Assembly (NCBI GenBank): GCA_029207755.1
Contig: JARCOQ010000002.1
Coordinates: 56,633,172-56,697,171, forward strand
Length of the DNA stretch: 64,000 nucleotides
Direction of reading: 5' to 3'
DNA from: Chamaea fasciata
Taxonomy: Eukaryota; Chordata; Aves; Passeriformes; Sylviidae
Below, piece after piece: positions 1 to 13,620 of this stretch. The notes beneath the pieces are model-generated. The model made no database searches and was not told the origin of the DNA. It was given only the letters and a program-made list of their open reading frames with translations. A program made the translations under genes and the position numbers. Every line of letters starts with the position of its first letter. Within the stretch, counting starts at the first letter, position 1.

Positions 1-1911
1 GCAAGGACCAAGGGAAAAAAGGCTGTATCACACCACAAGAAACAAACCTGTCACAGTCAGTTCCCTCATAACAGACTTCCTACAAAGCATTAGTTAAGGG
101 AAGCATATTTATTGCTACCATATTAGGAGTGTAAGAGACCTCAATGCAATAACATTTTAATCAACATTCTGAGAGACATGAGATTTCAAACAGTACATTG
201 GTATGACTACTACTCTCCCCCTTCCCCATTCTTCCAAGACACACAGTAGACAAGCAAGCTGCATGTAACGCATGCACTATGCCTCAAAGCTGTTCCAGAT
301 TCATCTCTCAGGTTTTTTGTTAAATAAGAGGCCACTTGTTTTGGTCCCTGCCAGAAGATTAGTCCCTTTTTTCATCATAATGCTCTAGTTTTCCTCCAAC
401 TACAACCTCTTCCCCAGTATTAATGGCAACAGACCATGATCTCAAGGTCAGCTGTAACAGCAGTTTGAAGTTTTATTGATAAACCCATTTAACACTTCTT
501 CTGTAGAGTACACCAATAAGTCAGTGATGACCCAGAATTAGTCAAGGGTTTTTTTGCTGTTGTTGTTTTCCAGTTGTCCTACATCCACATTGTAAGAACA
601 GAGAAAGCCAGAATGATACCTTTCAAATAACAGTAAGATGTTTGAAAAAGAATATCTGCACTGTGGGAATGGGAGCAAACTAATCCTGCCTCCACACACA
701 AGGGAGATAACTGCCCAGCCACACCAATCCAGCTGTTTTGCCACCTTCTCACTGAACTTTGGAAACTCCTTTTCTCTGAGGCTAAGTGTGACAAGTGTAG
801 CTTTCCATCAGATCATTTCACTGGCTTAGCTCTGCTTCAGCTGTTCATTCCAGGCTTTACTCCCAAGCTTCAAAGCCATTAATGGCTCAAATCCATGTAG
901 TATGTGGACTGCCAAGGCAGCTAGCTGTCCTGGAGAAGTTTGAGGCAGCAAGAGGAGAAAGACAGATCTGTATACTGAGATGTTATAAAAACAGAAGTGC
1001 TAGTGGAGACAAATGCATTAGGTCGGAGCTGAACAAACCACTCCAGCTTTGAAGCAATAAAAAAACTACTTTTATCTCTAGGAAAGTAATGAAGACAACA
1101 AAGAAACAGCAGACATGGATGGAAGCATGAAAATGATTAGTCAAGCATTTTGACAAGATTTGACAACATCAAATAGGAAAATAATTTTAATGACACAGTA
1201 CATGCACACTCAGTGTTAGGTAGCTTCAACAGTAAAAAAAAAACCAAAAAAATTTCACTGTATCAGAAGGAAACACTGTCTGTCTGAATAATGTAACAGA
1301 AACCTGTAATACAGTAAGATTAGAGTATCCTATTGAGGATGTAAATAGAATTTAACAGATGTAAATCGAAACAATATTCTGCTGCTCTGTTTCCTACAAT
1401 ATTTATGAGAGCAGGATCACCAGGTTCTGTCTTCAGCTTCAAGTATTAACAGCAACAGTATTACACTTAACTCTGCTCCCTTTAAGCTGCAACTTGGTAT
1501 GCAGTACAGAAAATTTAAGATTAAGAACTCGACAAAAAACCCTCCAGATTTTTAATTTATTGGCAGAACACGTTCATATAATATTCAAAAAAAGGCTGGG
1601 CTTGCTTTAAATAGGAATGTAAGAAAAACCCACACTAGCGTTCTGACCCAGAAACCTAGAAAGGCAAGTTGGAAACTTCACTGAAGTGTTGCTTCCACCA
1701 TGTATTTTCATCTCCAGCATCCCACCTCACATGAATGTTTGACTGAGGCAGAGTGGAAATCTGATCTGAATGCACAAAGCCTAAAAATCCAGAGTAATTA
1801 TTCAGTCATAACAGACAACAGGCTCTTTTTTTCCCCCAACAGTATGATATAAACTAATAATACATTTAAGCTCTTGACAGGAGACAAAAAAAATCTTGAG
1901 TCTGCAGTTAC
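1..1911 (-). other. NAA16: NAA16 intron 2 (partial)
   Basis: AT-rich sequence downstream of the NAA16 exon 2 donor. Reading both strands I see no segment resembling the next conserved NAA16 exon (the ETLAMKGL region), so this is taken as intron continuing off the edge. Confidence 0.65.
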
Positions 1912-1996
1912 CTCCATGTTCAGCAAATTTTGGGTTAGAAAGGATCATCTTGCAGAACTTGAGTCCATTTTTGTACTGTTTTTGCTCGTAGCATTT
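1912..1996 (-). CDS. NAA16: NAA16 coding exon 2
   Basis: 85 bases, read from AAATGC after a CTCTTTTACAG acceptor to CATGGAG|GTAACT. It enters in phase 0, matching exon 1, and leaves in phase 1. It encodes the first helix pair of the first TPR. Confidence 0.92.
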
Positions 1997-4900
1997 CTGT
2001 AAAAGAGGTGAAATATGATCACTGAAATGCATTTAAAACCACAGTATTTAACATATACTATTACAAATGTAGTCATTCATCCAGCAAGGTATGGTGATCA
2101 GATCGCTAACAAACTCCAGGCAAATACACCTTTTCATATTAAATTGCCTCTTCTTGGCATTCAGAACATGCAACAAATACTCTCATGGTCTACTTTTTCA
2201 TAAAAAGGTAATTGCTTTTCAACAGAAATAGGAAAGGGAAGCAGCAATATCCACCTCAATTCAGAAATTCTTAAAATGGAAAGCACAGTTAGAAATCTTG
2301 ACTCAACAGAACTTTTGAGAAGAATTAATCTCAGAGTTTACACACTCCTTTCAAAATCCCATTTCCCTGGACTAGTGACTTCCTGGAAGAAGACATCTCA
2401 AGACAGGAGACTCTCCTAGTTGCCAACACAGACTTTTGGAAAGAAGAGAGAAACCACGAAGTAGGATAGACTAATTATAACCTCAGAAATTGATACATCT
2501 GGTATCAGGGTGGGAGAATTTACCTGGGTATTAAAAAAATAAAACATTAATTTCTACCTGTAAAAGTACAGCTAAGGGCTACTTGTAGATTTACTTAGAA
2601 TACAATTTACCTAATTACTAGGTAAACTGGCAAACAGTGTGGTTCAACTGCAGAACATATAGAAGAAACAAAATGTGAACGTGGGTTCCTTTTCCTCTTT
2701 AGGAGGATATTACCTAAATCTCTAAGGTTTTAGTAATTTAAATCAACTACTGACCACTACAGCGGATCACTAAAACAAATCTGTTTAAACCAGTTAAAGA
2801 CATGCTTGTGTCAGTAAGCATGAAAGTGATTTGAGGTCACTTAAGTTTTTTAACTGTAGGAAAACCACCAAACCAGGCTTAACTTGGCACCAATTCTGGT
2901 TAATAAGGAATATTGTCCTGCTGTAATTTAGAGAGCCATTCTCAGGAGAAGATATGTCATTTCAGTTATGTGCCTGAGTGCTTTAGCAGTGCTTTCTCTT
3001 ATAGATCATTCCCACTCCATCAATCTTCCAGAACAAAGGCAAAATCTGTTAAATACAGAGATAGTAACTCCTTTGAAATCAGAACAGATCATCCCATTAC
3101 TTCACAGGGAAAAAGCAATACAGACACACACCTACGCTCACTTTGGGGTAATTGGCTAAGGTAGCAAAACGAGTCCTTCCCCAGTCTGTGAGGAAGTGCT
3201 TAAATACAGACACTTTTTAGGTTCTTGTTGCCTGAAACCCAAGACACTTGCAATTAACCATGGCTAAGTGCAGATTAAATCACAGAAAAATTTAGGTCAG
3301 CAGGAACCCTTGGAGGTCACCAAAATCAACTCTCAAAACAAAAAAGAGTTAACCCTGATATTAGATCAGGGTGATATGCCTGACTGACTTTTGGCAGGAT
3401 GGGCAGAGAGTTCCCATTAGAAGCAGTTATACTATGGGAATTCGCATTCAAACAACAGCAACAGAAAACCTCTTGAGATTTTTTTTTTTAACTCAGAACT
3501 AGTTTCAACACCTTTTACCAGAAATAACCTAGGCTGTGGCAAAACTTGGAGTCCCCTCTAAGGGAAGGTGAAATTCTCCTATTCATCTTTCTTTCTTAAC
3601 TTTTGGTGCTTAGTATAATTTGTAAAGAATCCTAGGAAAATACCAAAAATGTGCTAAGTATGCTTTCTAAACTTACTCAAGTATGCCTAAAAATGTAGCA
3701 ATAGTGAACATTCATTCATGGCTCTACAACTCTCACAGCGTTGAGTGAGACCCCAAATATACAGCAGTGCTTAACCAGAAGCTATTTGAGTCAAGTGCGC
3801 ACTTAAAATAGATTAACTACTGGAGAAAATCAGATCCATTATCCTTGTTCTGACATTTTTATCCTATAGAGTTCACTCTCAGGCCTAGAATAAGAACTGA
3901 AGCTAATTAGAGACAAATGTGATTTTTGGAGGACAGACAAGATCACATTTTCTAACGCCCAACAGATGAATGGGAGAGAGAAATAAATGCACTCCACACT
4001 GAGGGGAAACATAAGTTCAATATTCAGTTTTTTTGGCTTGCTGATAAGACAAGCAGCATCCTTAGTTTAGATTGAGAGAAGACCTCAGAGCCCCAAGTCC
4101 AAACTTTAATCCACTACTGTGAAGTTCACCACTAAACCACATCCCTAAGTGCCACATCTACACATCTTTTAAATATCTCTAGGGCTGATGATCCAACCCC
4201 TTTCCCTTGGCAGCCTCTTCCAAAGCTGGACAACCCTTTCAAGTGAAGAAATTTTCCCCCATATAAATTTAAAACCTCCCCTGGTGCAACTTGAGGCCAT
4301 TTCCTCTTATCCTGAAGCTTCTAGGAGAAAAGACCAACCTCCATCTACTAGAGTCTCCTTTCAGGTAGCTGTAGAACAGATGGACATTTCATAGTTGGAA
4401 ATCCTGATGTCTCCATTTGTGTTCTCAAGTCTTTTACTTATCAGGCAGGAGAAATGTGGCTGAAATGCATCCACTAGACTCTGTCCCACTGCATCAAGTC
4501 CTTGGTACACTAAAAGCTCAAGTTAATTTGCTGTCATTTTTTTTTTTTTTACTGTCTTATCTGTAGTGCTTAATGTGATGTTCCCAATCACCCCTTTATG
4601 GCAGTCATTTCCTGCTAAAGCTAAAACCAAATCATGAATGTTTCCACACTTGAAACCTCAAAGGGAAATTGTGGCAAGGCCAGAATGTTACCCAGAACTT
4701 CTGGTACATGATGTTCCTGGAAGGATGCTACCTTGTCTGGCAAAGATCTCATTTATTCCCTTTTTCAACACTAACTCAACGACATAATCTGCTTGTAGAC
4801 TGCCATACAATTAATCTAGATACTATTTAGTGTACTTTCAGTTAAGTATCAAGTGCCTCTACACAGCTGTCAAATTGGCACTGCATCTGAGAAGTAATCG

Positions 4901-7900
4901 TGATGGTAGAGGTAAAAAATCCTACCAACAAGGATACAACAATGAAAAACAAGAAAAAATTTGATTCCTGTATTAAAATGCTTTGCTGCATCTACTTAGC
5001 AAAAGCCATTCATAAATTCTATTTTTTGTGTGATGCCATTCTTTATAAAGACCTAAAATCCCTTCCACTACTAAATAGAAACAGAATCAAGGATCTGAAT
5101 CACTAACATTACTTGTAAAACAGAAGGACTTCACATATCACTACTCAATCATGTCATTTACATCTTACTTATGTTTAACTATTTACAACATCAGGTTAGT
5201 GCAGGGTTGATTTTACAAACTACATCTCCCTAGACATAGCACCAGCTGCCTTGAAAAAGGCCCTGCATTAAGAGAACAGTTCTACTTTTCACATACATAG
5301 TCTAATACACAGTTAGGCAATTTTATAGCTGAAGAACATCCCATCATCTCAGACATTAACACCTCCAAGAAGTCATCTAAACAAAAAATAATCTCAACTG
5401 GCAACTCAGAGACTGCAGCTGCAACAATCAATTCCCTTCCTCACTCCACGGCCCCAGTGCCTCTGAAGGTATTCAAGTGATGTATTATTTCACAAAGCAT
5501 TTTTATGTGAAGACTAGATAAAGAGTGGTATCACATCCAAAGACTGAGGACAGCTATTGCATCGAACCAAACAGTGTTAAACACAGCAATCAAACTTCTC
5601 TGAGCAGCTTCAATGTCTTAATAATTTAATTGTTTAAGATGGTCTGTAACTGTAACAAAGCTGCAGTGAAGTTCCATCCAAATTGTACACTGACCCATCT
5701 GATGATGAGCTTGTGTAGAGGGGGCTTGTAAGAAAGATGGGGACAACTTTTTAGCAGGGCCTCTTGTGATAGGCTAAGGGGTGATGTTTTCATGCTAATA
5801 GATCAATTTACACTAGACATAAGTGAGACATTTTTTATGATTATAGTGGTGAAACACTGGAACAGGTTGCCTACAGAGGTGACAGATGACCCCTTCCTGG
5901 AAACATTCAAGGGGTTCTGAGCCACCAGATCTAGCTGAAGATGTCACTCCTAATGGTAGGGGTTGGACTACGTGGCCTTTAAAGGTCCCTTCCAACCCAA
6001 CCTACTCGATAATTCTATGTGAAATTTCTTTCACAACAATACTGCAATTTAAAAATCTGTTCTGCTGTCTCTCAACAAGAACTTAGCAAACACAAAATCC
6101 AAACCATTACCAACATTTTAATGTTATTCTCTGAATGCCACTTGCCCAGTCGACATTCTGTTAAGACAGGTCTCCACACCAACAGGCTGCGTTGCCAGAA
6201 ACATGATGGAGCACCAGAACCACCAATAAGAAAAATAAGCATTTCAAATCAATTAAACTATTTCACCATAGCTGCAAAAATACAGCTTCAAGTTTTATTG
6301 GAAGAACAAATGAGAGAAACACTAGGTTGGAAAAGCCCTCTCTAATTGCCAAGTCCAGCTGTCACATTCCCACTGAACCATGTCCCCAAGCGCAGTATTT
6401 ACATGCCTTTGTAAATACTCCCAGAGTTGGTGACTCAATCACTTCCCTGGGCAGCACGTTCCAATGCTTAATTGTCCTTTCAGTGTGAAAGTGTGTCCTT
6501 TCCTCATATCCAATCTAAACCTCCCCTGATGCAACTTGAGGCCTTTTCTTCTTGCCCTGTTACCTGGGAGAAAATACTGACTTCTACCTCACTACCACCT
6601 CCTTTCAGACAGTTGGAGCAAGTGATAAGGTCTCCCTTGAGCCTCCTTTTTTTCTCCAGGCTAAACAATCACAGCTCCCTCAGCCACTCCTCAGTAAGAC
6701 TTCTTTAAGACATCATTTGTTTTAGTCTTCCCTGCTACTGTACTTCCATATAATCCTGCCTGCAGACCTCTCAGCACTCCACAGTTTCAACATTCCTCTT
6801 GCCAGGTAGTGTCTTGGTTCGTGTTGCCAAGATTTTGGTGTAGAACTCCGGGAGGGTTTTTTGGCAACACCTAGGAATCATTAAAAAAAAAAAAAAATTA
6901 CTCATGTTCTCAATGCTCTGTAACACTGATGGAAGTCCTGCTTAAAGAAGGAAACCAAGGACTAAACATGGAACAGCAGAGCCTAGGGAAAAAGGACAAG
7001 GCTTACATATCAAGCCTTATGGAAAGAATGTTGGAAGTGAGATATGCTGGAAATCTCCCTCAGTCACAATGGTGATCAGGTTCAGTAGTAAAAAAATTCT
7101 CAGAGGTATCAATGACACAGATTCTGATCAGCACCTTTTTCCTGTGAGCTGTGTGACAGATACTTTGGGGCTGATCAAATTACTGATACACATTTCTGAC
7201 CAAAACCCAAATGGACAGGCCACATCATTCTTCCCCAGACCTGGGGACTGAGCAGTGCAGACCAGTGCTGGGTCAAAACACAGACACTGCTGTACAACAG
7301 AACAAGCAGCCAGCACTACGTGGTGGTAACATTCTGATCAATGGATTCATGGTACGGTAAGTGCTAAGCTTTCACTACCACGATACTCTGTATACAACAA
7401 CAGCATTTTTGTCCCTTAACCAGATTTTCACAATTATTCAAGTTCAAATCATCAGAAGACATGAAACTTGGTACATAATGCAGTTGGTAGTAACAGTTGT
7501 GATCACTGCTGTTTGTTTTCTTTAGTATTGGCAGAATAAAATTGGTATTTTATTTATTATGGGAAAAAAACATGCACAATAAGAGAATGTTTTTTCATCA
7601 TTTATTGTCACAGACCTCTTTAACAGCCCTATAAACTACACCTCTTTTAAAAGGGGAAGCTATTATCAGTAAGCTTGCCTTAAATTAAGACCTAGTGTAA
7701 TTTCGTGCTGCGCACACACACTCAATACAATCTGAATTCCTAGAATATCCTTTAATTCAAAAGGGCAGACACAAGAAAACAGAGCAGAGAAGGGCTCTTG
7801 CTGACAAGTACTTTGCATTTGTAACTTTTACACTGCTTGACTTAATACAGTTCTCTCCTGTTTATGAACATATGTGCCCCTGCAAAGCAAAAACCGTAAC

Positions 7901-10900
7901 AGCAACACTAGAAATGAGACAAGTTGTAGGCCTGACAGGCATTTTCCACTAATTTTCAATCTGCACTTTGTGGAGAAGTACTGAAGAGACCAATCTGCCA
8001 CATCTCCAGGGAGGAATTGCAATTTGCTTAGCAAGAACTCAAACTAAGCCGGTGGCTCCACAACCCAGTGAAACTGTGTGTGAGAACAGTTAAGTAAATG
8101 AAACCACGAACACCAGCGCTGTTTTGTGGGAGCTAATACAATTCACAGTAAAATAAACATCAGGCTTTAAATGTTACCATATCTTAGGCATCTTCAGGCA
8201 AGTTCATGATAATCACCAACACAAGCCTTCAACTTTAACTTTACCTCGACATTCCACACTGAACAGAGTGATTCAGCCAAAACCTGCATGAATCACAGCA
8301 GATCAGAGCTGAGATCAGACACACCTGGTCCAGGCCACCAGAGGTAAGATGCAAGTGCTGGATGCACAGAGATGCTTATGAGTAAGACAAGCTCTACTGC
8401 ATTTTCACCAGAATGTTCTCAGCCTCCAGTCATTTGTGCCTCCCCAACACTCCAAGCAAAAGGGTTTATCTTCACTCACAAGGAGAGTAAAGAGGGTCCC
8501 CGCCATGCACCCTCAAAGTGTCCAAACCTTTTTATATGGCTAATACATCACGCAGCGCAGCAAAGGGTTCCACAGTATAAACCACCTTTTCGGTAACAAC
8601 TATTTGGAGCCTGCTGCTTTGCAGCGACCATTTCTACCAAAATCAAAATGAATCGTGATAGCTTGAAGACAGACAAGTGCCTATTTAATCTCTGAATCTT
8701 CTGTTAAGTTCTTTCTCCCTCTAGAAGGTAATTTCATACTCCTCCTTTTGGGGAGGCTTGGGGGAGGAGCCAAGAGAAGGCACAAAGCACACTGCACTGC
8801 AAATGCAGACTTACAGGGTACTTGGGCAGTGGCAAAATAACATATTCCTTTGCCCAAGACTCACCAGTTTTCAGTGTATAGGGGAAACTGTCTTCACAGA
8901 CTTCAAATACCTCTAAAAATCCCAAATCTTGCACAAATCCATCTCACAGTCCATACAAGGTCTGTATTAAATTAGGATTTCCAAGTCTTACATTCATCTA
9001 CAACCAATTTTACTTGTTATGACTCAACTTGCTCCAAAAATATGGAAGTTTTCAGGTGGCCTTCACTTTTTGTGCCACAAATAGCTTGGAACTGAACTCT
9101 TCTTGCTATTCAGTGCTTGTTCTGTTCCATATAAACAGCCAAATAAGAAAAAAATTCCAGCACACAAAGAGACTTAACTCTGAAAAATTATCATTTTTTT
9201 AAAGAAAAGTATGAATAAAAGACCAGAATGAAGAAACAACCCACAGCATTCCATGGAAGCCTGCCTTCTGAGCCTTGCACGATGACCTTCACAAATTCCT
9301 TTTGAAAAATTAAACCAAGAATATCCATTTGGGATAAACCCTTCTCCAAATGAGACTCTCTCCAATCACTGACAAACGTGAAGTGTGACTTTCCCTCATG
9401 GAAGTCTTACTGACTGTTACCACCAGCCTGGCATCCACCCTGCACAGTTCTGTCAGCTCAGCAGTTTGCAGCTGGCCAGGCATCCTCAGTACCTCGTTTA
9501 AAGGTCCTTATGGAGGGAACCGCCCCCACTCCTCCCCATCCACAGCAGCACAAGCAGCAACCACAACCACACCAAGCATCAGCCTTAAGTTACACCAGAA
9601 GATTTTAAATGACTGCTCCAAACTCCTTCCTTTTAAAAAAGGGATCCTTAATGTTAAGAGACTTCAAACCTCCACTGCTGCAGTGGTGGATTAATAATGG
9701 CTACCTCAGCGATGGCATTTCTCTCATTTCTCATTTGGGAAGCCCTACTTAGCATGAAAACATAAGTTCCCAGTTATCGAGTTTAATAGTTCAGTAACTG
9801 CCCCACGTCATTCCCAGGAGACTGACTAGTTGCATGCTTATAAACCATTATTATTTCATTAAATAATTTTTAAATAAGCTTTCAGAATTCTATGCATAAG
9901 AATTTAATGAAATCCTACAAACACCTGTATATTTGTATTTTATCAAAGAATAAATCTCTTAAGGTTATTGAAGAAGTGGGAGAACAAAAAGGACATTACA
10001 GAGAAATTGAACACGTCCTCAGACAGGGCACTTCAAGTAATTTCTAACATTTCCTTACCCTAGAAATTGGAAAATACATGCCTGAATGAACTGAGCAGCA
10101 ACAATTCACTGCTGCAAGGCTATATACTTGCAGACTTTTTGTGCCTTATTAGTTGAAGTCAGCTGCAATTAAAGCAGCAAACCTTATTTTAGGCCGCAAC
10201 AATATGAGAAATTTGCTAAGAAACCGAAGGATTAGTAATTTACAGGCATGATACTATCCACAGTGCTATTAGTCATGGAACAAACATCACAGCATACCGT
10301 ACACTGCATGAGCCTGGGCTGACACCAACACTTATTAGAAGACAGTAAGCACTTCTTAAAAACAAAAACAACCTGGCGAGTGAGCCATGAAAGCAGGAGA
10401 AGAACCCCAAGGCTTTCTTCTAAAGCCCATTGGACTCCTTACAAAGACTACTGCCATGCCCTGTCCAGACACAGCTGATTTGATTCCATAAAGTCAATGT
10501 TTAAGATAACTCTGGGACAGTTTATAGTATGGATTCTTAGGTGAAGGGAAAAAAAAAACTGCTTAAACTGAAACATACTCTGAAGCCAAGTTTATAACTC
10601 GGTTTTAAATACACAAAACAGAAGATCAGGCTAAGCTTACTAGAAGTAAACACCAAAAACAGGATACCAAACTTCACCCTAAACAAGAAGCATTTCTAAG
10701 TTGCCACGAGTGCTACAATTGCTATTACTTCCCTAATCATCTAAGTGCTAGTTTTAAGTCAGCTTGTTCGAGCATTGCCAAGCATGCAAGCACACGAACT
10801 GATGTGGCTTAAAGACTATTTACTCAGCTTCCTGAGCAGACTTCCCAGCTGACACTGAACTCCAAGAGGCCACACTAGGCAGGGCAGCTTTGACAGCTTT

Positions 10901-13057
10901 GCTGTTATGTGGGCATCTTGTTCAGAACCTGTCTCATGTGTTACAGACACACACCAGGCCACTGAGGAGGATTTATCATGATCTCCAAATGAGTTTCCCC
11001 TTTCACAACTGCTAAGTGTCTGCAGAGCATTCATAAAAATACTAGTCTTAATATGTGAGTACAATTTCCTTGCATCTATTCCAAGTGATTAAATCACTAC
11101 ATGCTTGTAGGGTCTTATTATGCAGCCTCCCACATAACCCCTGCCCCCGATTTTTGAAATTACTAGGGATGCTATGGGCATTTTAAACATTCTAGCAGTG
11201 CCAAAATAAGCAAAAGCTGGTTTGATTAAAGAGCCTTTAGCACCACAAGCTATACTACTAAACAAAAATACTCTGAGACATGTCAAGCAACCAAAGGGTT
11301 CCATTTGTAGTGCGCCAATATTAGTATTCCAGAAAGAAGTGCACCATGAAAGAGTCTGAGCTAGCCAGAAAAAAAATTATTAGAAATTAAGTTTCAAGAA
11401 GTGACACTATATGAAGAGACAAGCCAGTAGTTTTGTGAACACTTTGTAACTGGCCACTACACAGCACCAGTTAAAGGCTTCTGAAAGTTTTAGAAAGCAA
11501 CTTCTGTGTGAACTTCACTGAAGTTTTATGTATCTCTCCTTCTTGCCTAAGAACTAATTTCAACAGTTTTATCCACTGTTCAATGTTAAAAAAAACCTGT
11601 CTAAAATATGACCTCCAGAAAAGCCATTCTATAATCCAATCAAACAAAACTGTAGAAGTGGCTGCTACTGTGAACTTGTCTGCTGCTAGTAAGAATAATC
11701 ACTTAACTGTTCTAATATTAGTCACTTATTTTTAGCAGAGGGAAAGAGGAGTGCTAGAATGACTTACTAAGATGCATACCATAAGCATGCAGTAAGCAAC
11801 AAATCACCATTAAGAACCAGCTTTTTAAAAAAACCTGCATACTACACAAAGCAGCCAAAAGAAAACAGCTCTGAAGCACCTGCTGAGACACACCAGCTCC
11901 ACAGAGAGCACAGGCGCTTACACACACACTGAGCTCAGCTTCCTGAAGCCCAAACGTCTACCTCTGAGCCATTAAGTACTGAAACTACCTAACCAATTCA
12001 TAGAGAACTAAAGAAATTTGTGCCTGACAGAAGGATTACTTAGTGTGCTGCACAGACGTCCTCTGCCTGCAGAGTGGTAAACTGACACAAAACACCTCAA
12101 TTTTGTTCAGGCTGGAACTCCGTTACTACCACACTGGCAAGTTCGGGAAAAGGGGAGTGTGGTGTTTTCTTGTCTCGGGAAGGAGGAGTGAGGCTTTTTC
12201 TTTCTATAAAGTGTTAGCACGATAAAGTATACAGTGACTGAGTTAGAAACTCACAGCTAAAGCAAGCTCCTTCTTCGAAGTTTTCTCACAACACTAAACG
12301 TCCTTTACACCATCAAGTCTCAAAGGGCGGAATTCGCCCAGCACAAAGGAGTTGAGACGAGTCCTCCAAAGGACGCACAGAAGCAGGATACTTCAATCCA
12401 CCACATGTCTTCAACTACACTCAAAACTGCTGAGCGAGCGAACTACTTTTAACCCGGTCCCTACAGCAAAACCGACGCTCTCGCTGGAAATGAAGCACAG
12501 ATGGGAATCAACCGAGCAACAGCAAATCCTGCTTCGCTCGCACCGCGCTTCGAGCTCTTCTCCTTGGGCGCTGCGGGGCGGGGAGCGGCGGCGCAGCCCG
12601 GGCTGGCCCCGCAGTCCCCGCGGCGGGCGGGAGGAAGGCGCTCGGCGACCCGCGGAGGCTGCCCGGCTCCCTCCCTCCTTCCCACTCTCGCCCGGCCGGG
12701 GGCCACACCAGCCATTCCCGGCCGCCGACACGGGCAGGGGCGGCTCGCCCGGCCTGCTCGGCGGGCCTCAGACAAAGGAAGGAAAGAAGGAAGGAAGCGG
12801 GGACGAACCGGGGCGAGGAGGCGACGGCAGCCCGGCTCCCCCCGGGCGAGCGCGGCCGCCGCATCCGTGTGCGCTCAGCCGGGGCCAACTCCGGCGGCGG
12901 GCGAAGTGACCCGGAGGGCACCGAGCGAGGCCGGCGTGCGAGAGGGAAGAGGAGGGAGAAGCGGCGGCGGGAGGAGGAGAGAGGAGCGGGGCCGGTGGCT
13001 CACCAGGATCCGCTTGAAGAGGTTGCTCTCCTTGGGCGGCAGCGGCACGGACGGCAT
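1912..13057 (-). CDS. NAA16: NAA16, NatA auxiliary subunit, 5' part (two coding exons; gene continues past the left edge)
   Basis: NAA16 is the paralogue of NAA15, the TPR-rich scaffold that anchors the NatA N-terminal acetyltransferase (catalytic NAA10) to ribosomes in the cytosol. Only the first 46 residues are present. Exon 1 (13057-13004) gives M1-L18, beginning [18 protein letters not shown]. Exon 2 (1996-1912) gives K19-G46 plus one base, including [19 protein letters not shown] and the start of the first TPR. This matches the conserved NAA15/NAA16 N-terminus. The ATG has G at -3 and sits in a CpG island. I prefer NAA16 to NAA15 because the neighbours are MTRF1 and WBP4, its known synteny; that is inference from context, since the visible residues alone barely separate the paralogues. 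I see no third exon in bases 1-1911, so intron 2 runs out of the window. Nothing looks broken. Confidence 0.9.
3280..3345 (-). repeat. CR1-like 3' end, short degenerate fragment
   Basis: The plus strand reads ATCACAGAAAAATTTAGGTC, then a degraded form of the usual CR1 end (reverse-complement pattern: ATCACAGAATGG, then GGTTGGAAGGGACCTCTGGAGGTCA). It is short and diverged, so the assignment is tentative. Confidence 0.45.
4070..4395 (-). repeat. CR1 LINE 3' fragment, reverse orientation
   Basis: Contains in order the recognisable reverse-complement CR1 blocks: AGACCTCAGAG, then CCACTAAACCACATCCCTAA, a 'cacatctacacatcttttaaat' type block, CAACTTGAGGCCATTTCCTC and CTCCTTTCAGGTAGCTGTAG. This is a typical avian 5'-truncated CR1. 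Confidence 0.85.
5715..6022 (+). repeat. CR1 LINE 3' end, forward orientation
   Basis: Ends with the classic CR1 3' blocks in order: ACACTGGAACAGGTTGCCTA, CCTGGAAACATTCAAGG, GGTTGGACTACGTGGCCTTT, AAAGGTCCCTTCCAACCCAA and an ATTCTATG terminus. Upstream bases from about 5715 (GTAAGAAAGATGGGGACAAC) also fit the CR1 3' region. It lies in NAA16 intron 1, opposite to the gene. Confidence 0.9.
6315..6715 (-). repeat. CR1 LINE 3' fragment, reverse orientation, longer copy
   Basis: Starts with AGGTTGGAAAAGCCCTCT and runs through TGAACCATGTCCCCAAG, GTGACTCAATCACTTCCCTG, TCCAATCTAAACCTCCCCTG, GATAAGGTCTCCCTTGAGCC and TCTCCAGGCTAAACAATCAC. It reaches further into the element than the copy near 4.1 kb and may be a different CR1 subfamily member. 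Confidence 0.88.
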
Positions 13058-13620
13058 GGCGCGGGCGGCCCTGGGACAGGCACGGCTGGCGGGGGTGGGG
13101 GCGGCCCGGGAGGGGCGGCCGTCGGTACGAGGGACGGGAGAAGGGGGGAATGCCGGGGAGGAAAAGCCCGAACTCGGCGGGGCGGCGGCGGCGGCTCTTT
13201 AACTCATAGCCCTGCGCCGCCCGCCCTCCCCGCCGGCTCCCCCGGGCCCCTCTGCGCAGCTGCCGGGGCGCCTCGCCGCCCGCCTGACGCTGCAAAATGG
13301 CCGCCGGGGTCCCCTCGGCGCAGGCGCAGTGCAGCTCCCCCTCACAGACACCCCCTCCGCCCGCCCGGCCCCAGGGCAGGGAGGGAGGATTCCCTCCGTG
13401 ATTCCCTGTGCGATTCCCGGAGTGGCGGCTGAAGCGCTCCGCTCGCAGCGCTCAAACGGCCGCTTCGGAGAGCCAGGCTGGCCGCCAGCCTGGGAGGGAG
13501 GCGGCGTTGGGAAGGAGCGCAGCCTCTCTCGGCGGCGGGGCTCGGTGAAGCTCTGCGGGCTTGCAGTGCCCTGGCTGGTATTTAAGGAAACAACAGCAAA
13601 CTTGGCAGCCAGGCTTTGAG
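12540..13620. promoter_or_regulatory. NAA16: CpG island and promoter of NAA16
   Basis: An abrupt change to very high GC and CpG density surrounds NAA16 exon 1, with AT-rich DNA on both sides. The side upstream of the minus-strand gene carries tandem GCGCA half-sites (GGCGCAGGCGCAG at 13317-13329, resembling an NRF1 site with one central mismatch) and a YY1-like AAAATGGCCGCC (13294-13305). No TATA box is placed convincingly. The transcription start is not determinable here; it is inferred to lie just above 13057. Confidence 0.75.
13004..13057 (-). CDS. NAA16: NAA16 coding exon 1
   Basis: Eighteen codons, ending in frame 0 at a CTG|GTGAGC donor. The sequence [18 protein letters not shown] is the NatA auxiliary-subunit N-terminus. 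The exon is embedded in the GC-rich island. Long open frames overlapping it on both strands are composition artefacts. Confidence 0.92.

Larger units (their letters stand above)
1997..13003 (-). other. NAA16: NAA16 intron 1
   Basis: An 11-kb AT-rich intron. It holds CR1 fragments near 3.3, 4.1, 5.7 and 6.3 kb (listed separately) and short homopolymer runs. Open frames inside it are short and match nothing I recognise. The remaining unique sequence from 6.8 to 12.3 kb shows no exon-like splice pairs with coding content. Confidence 0.7.
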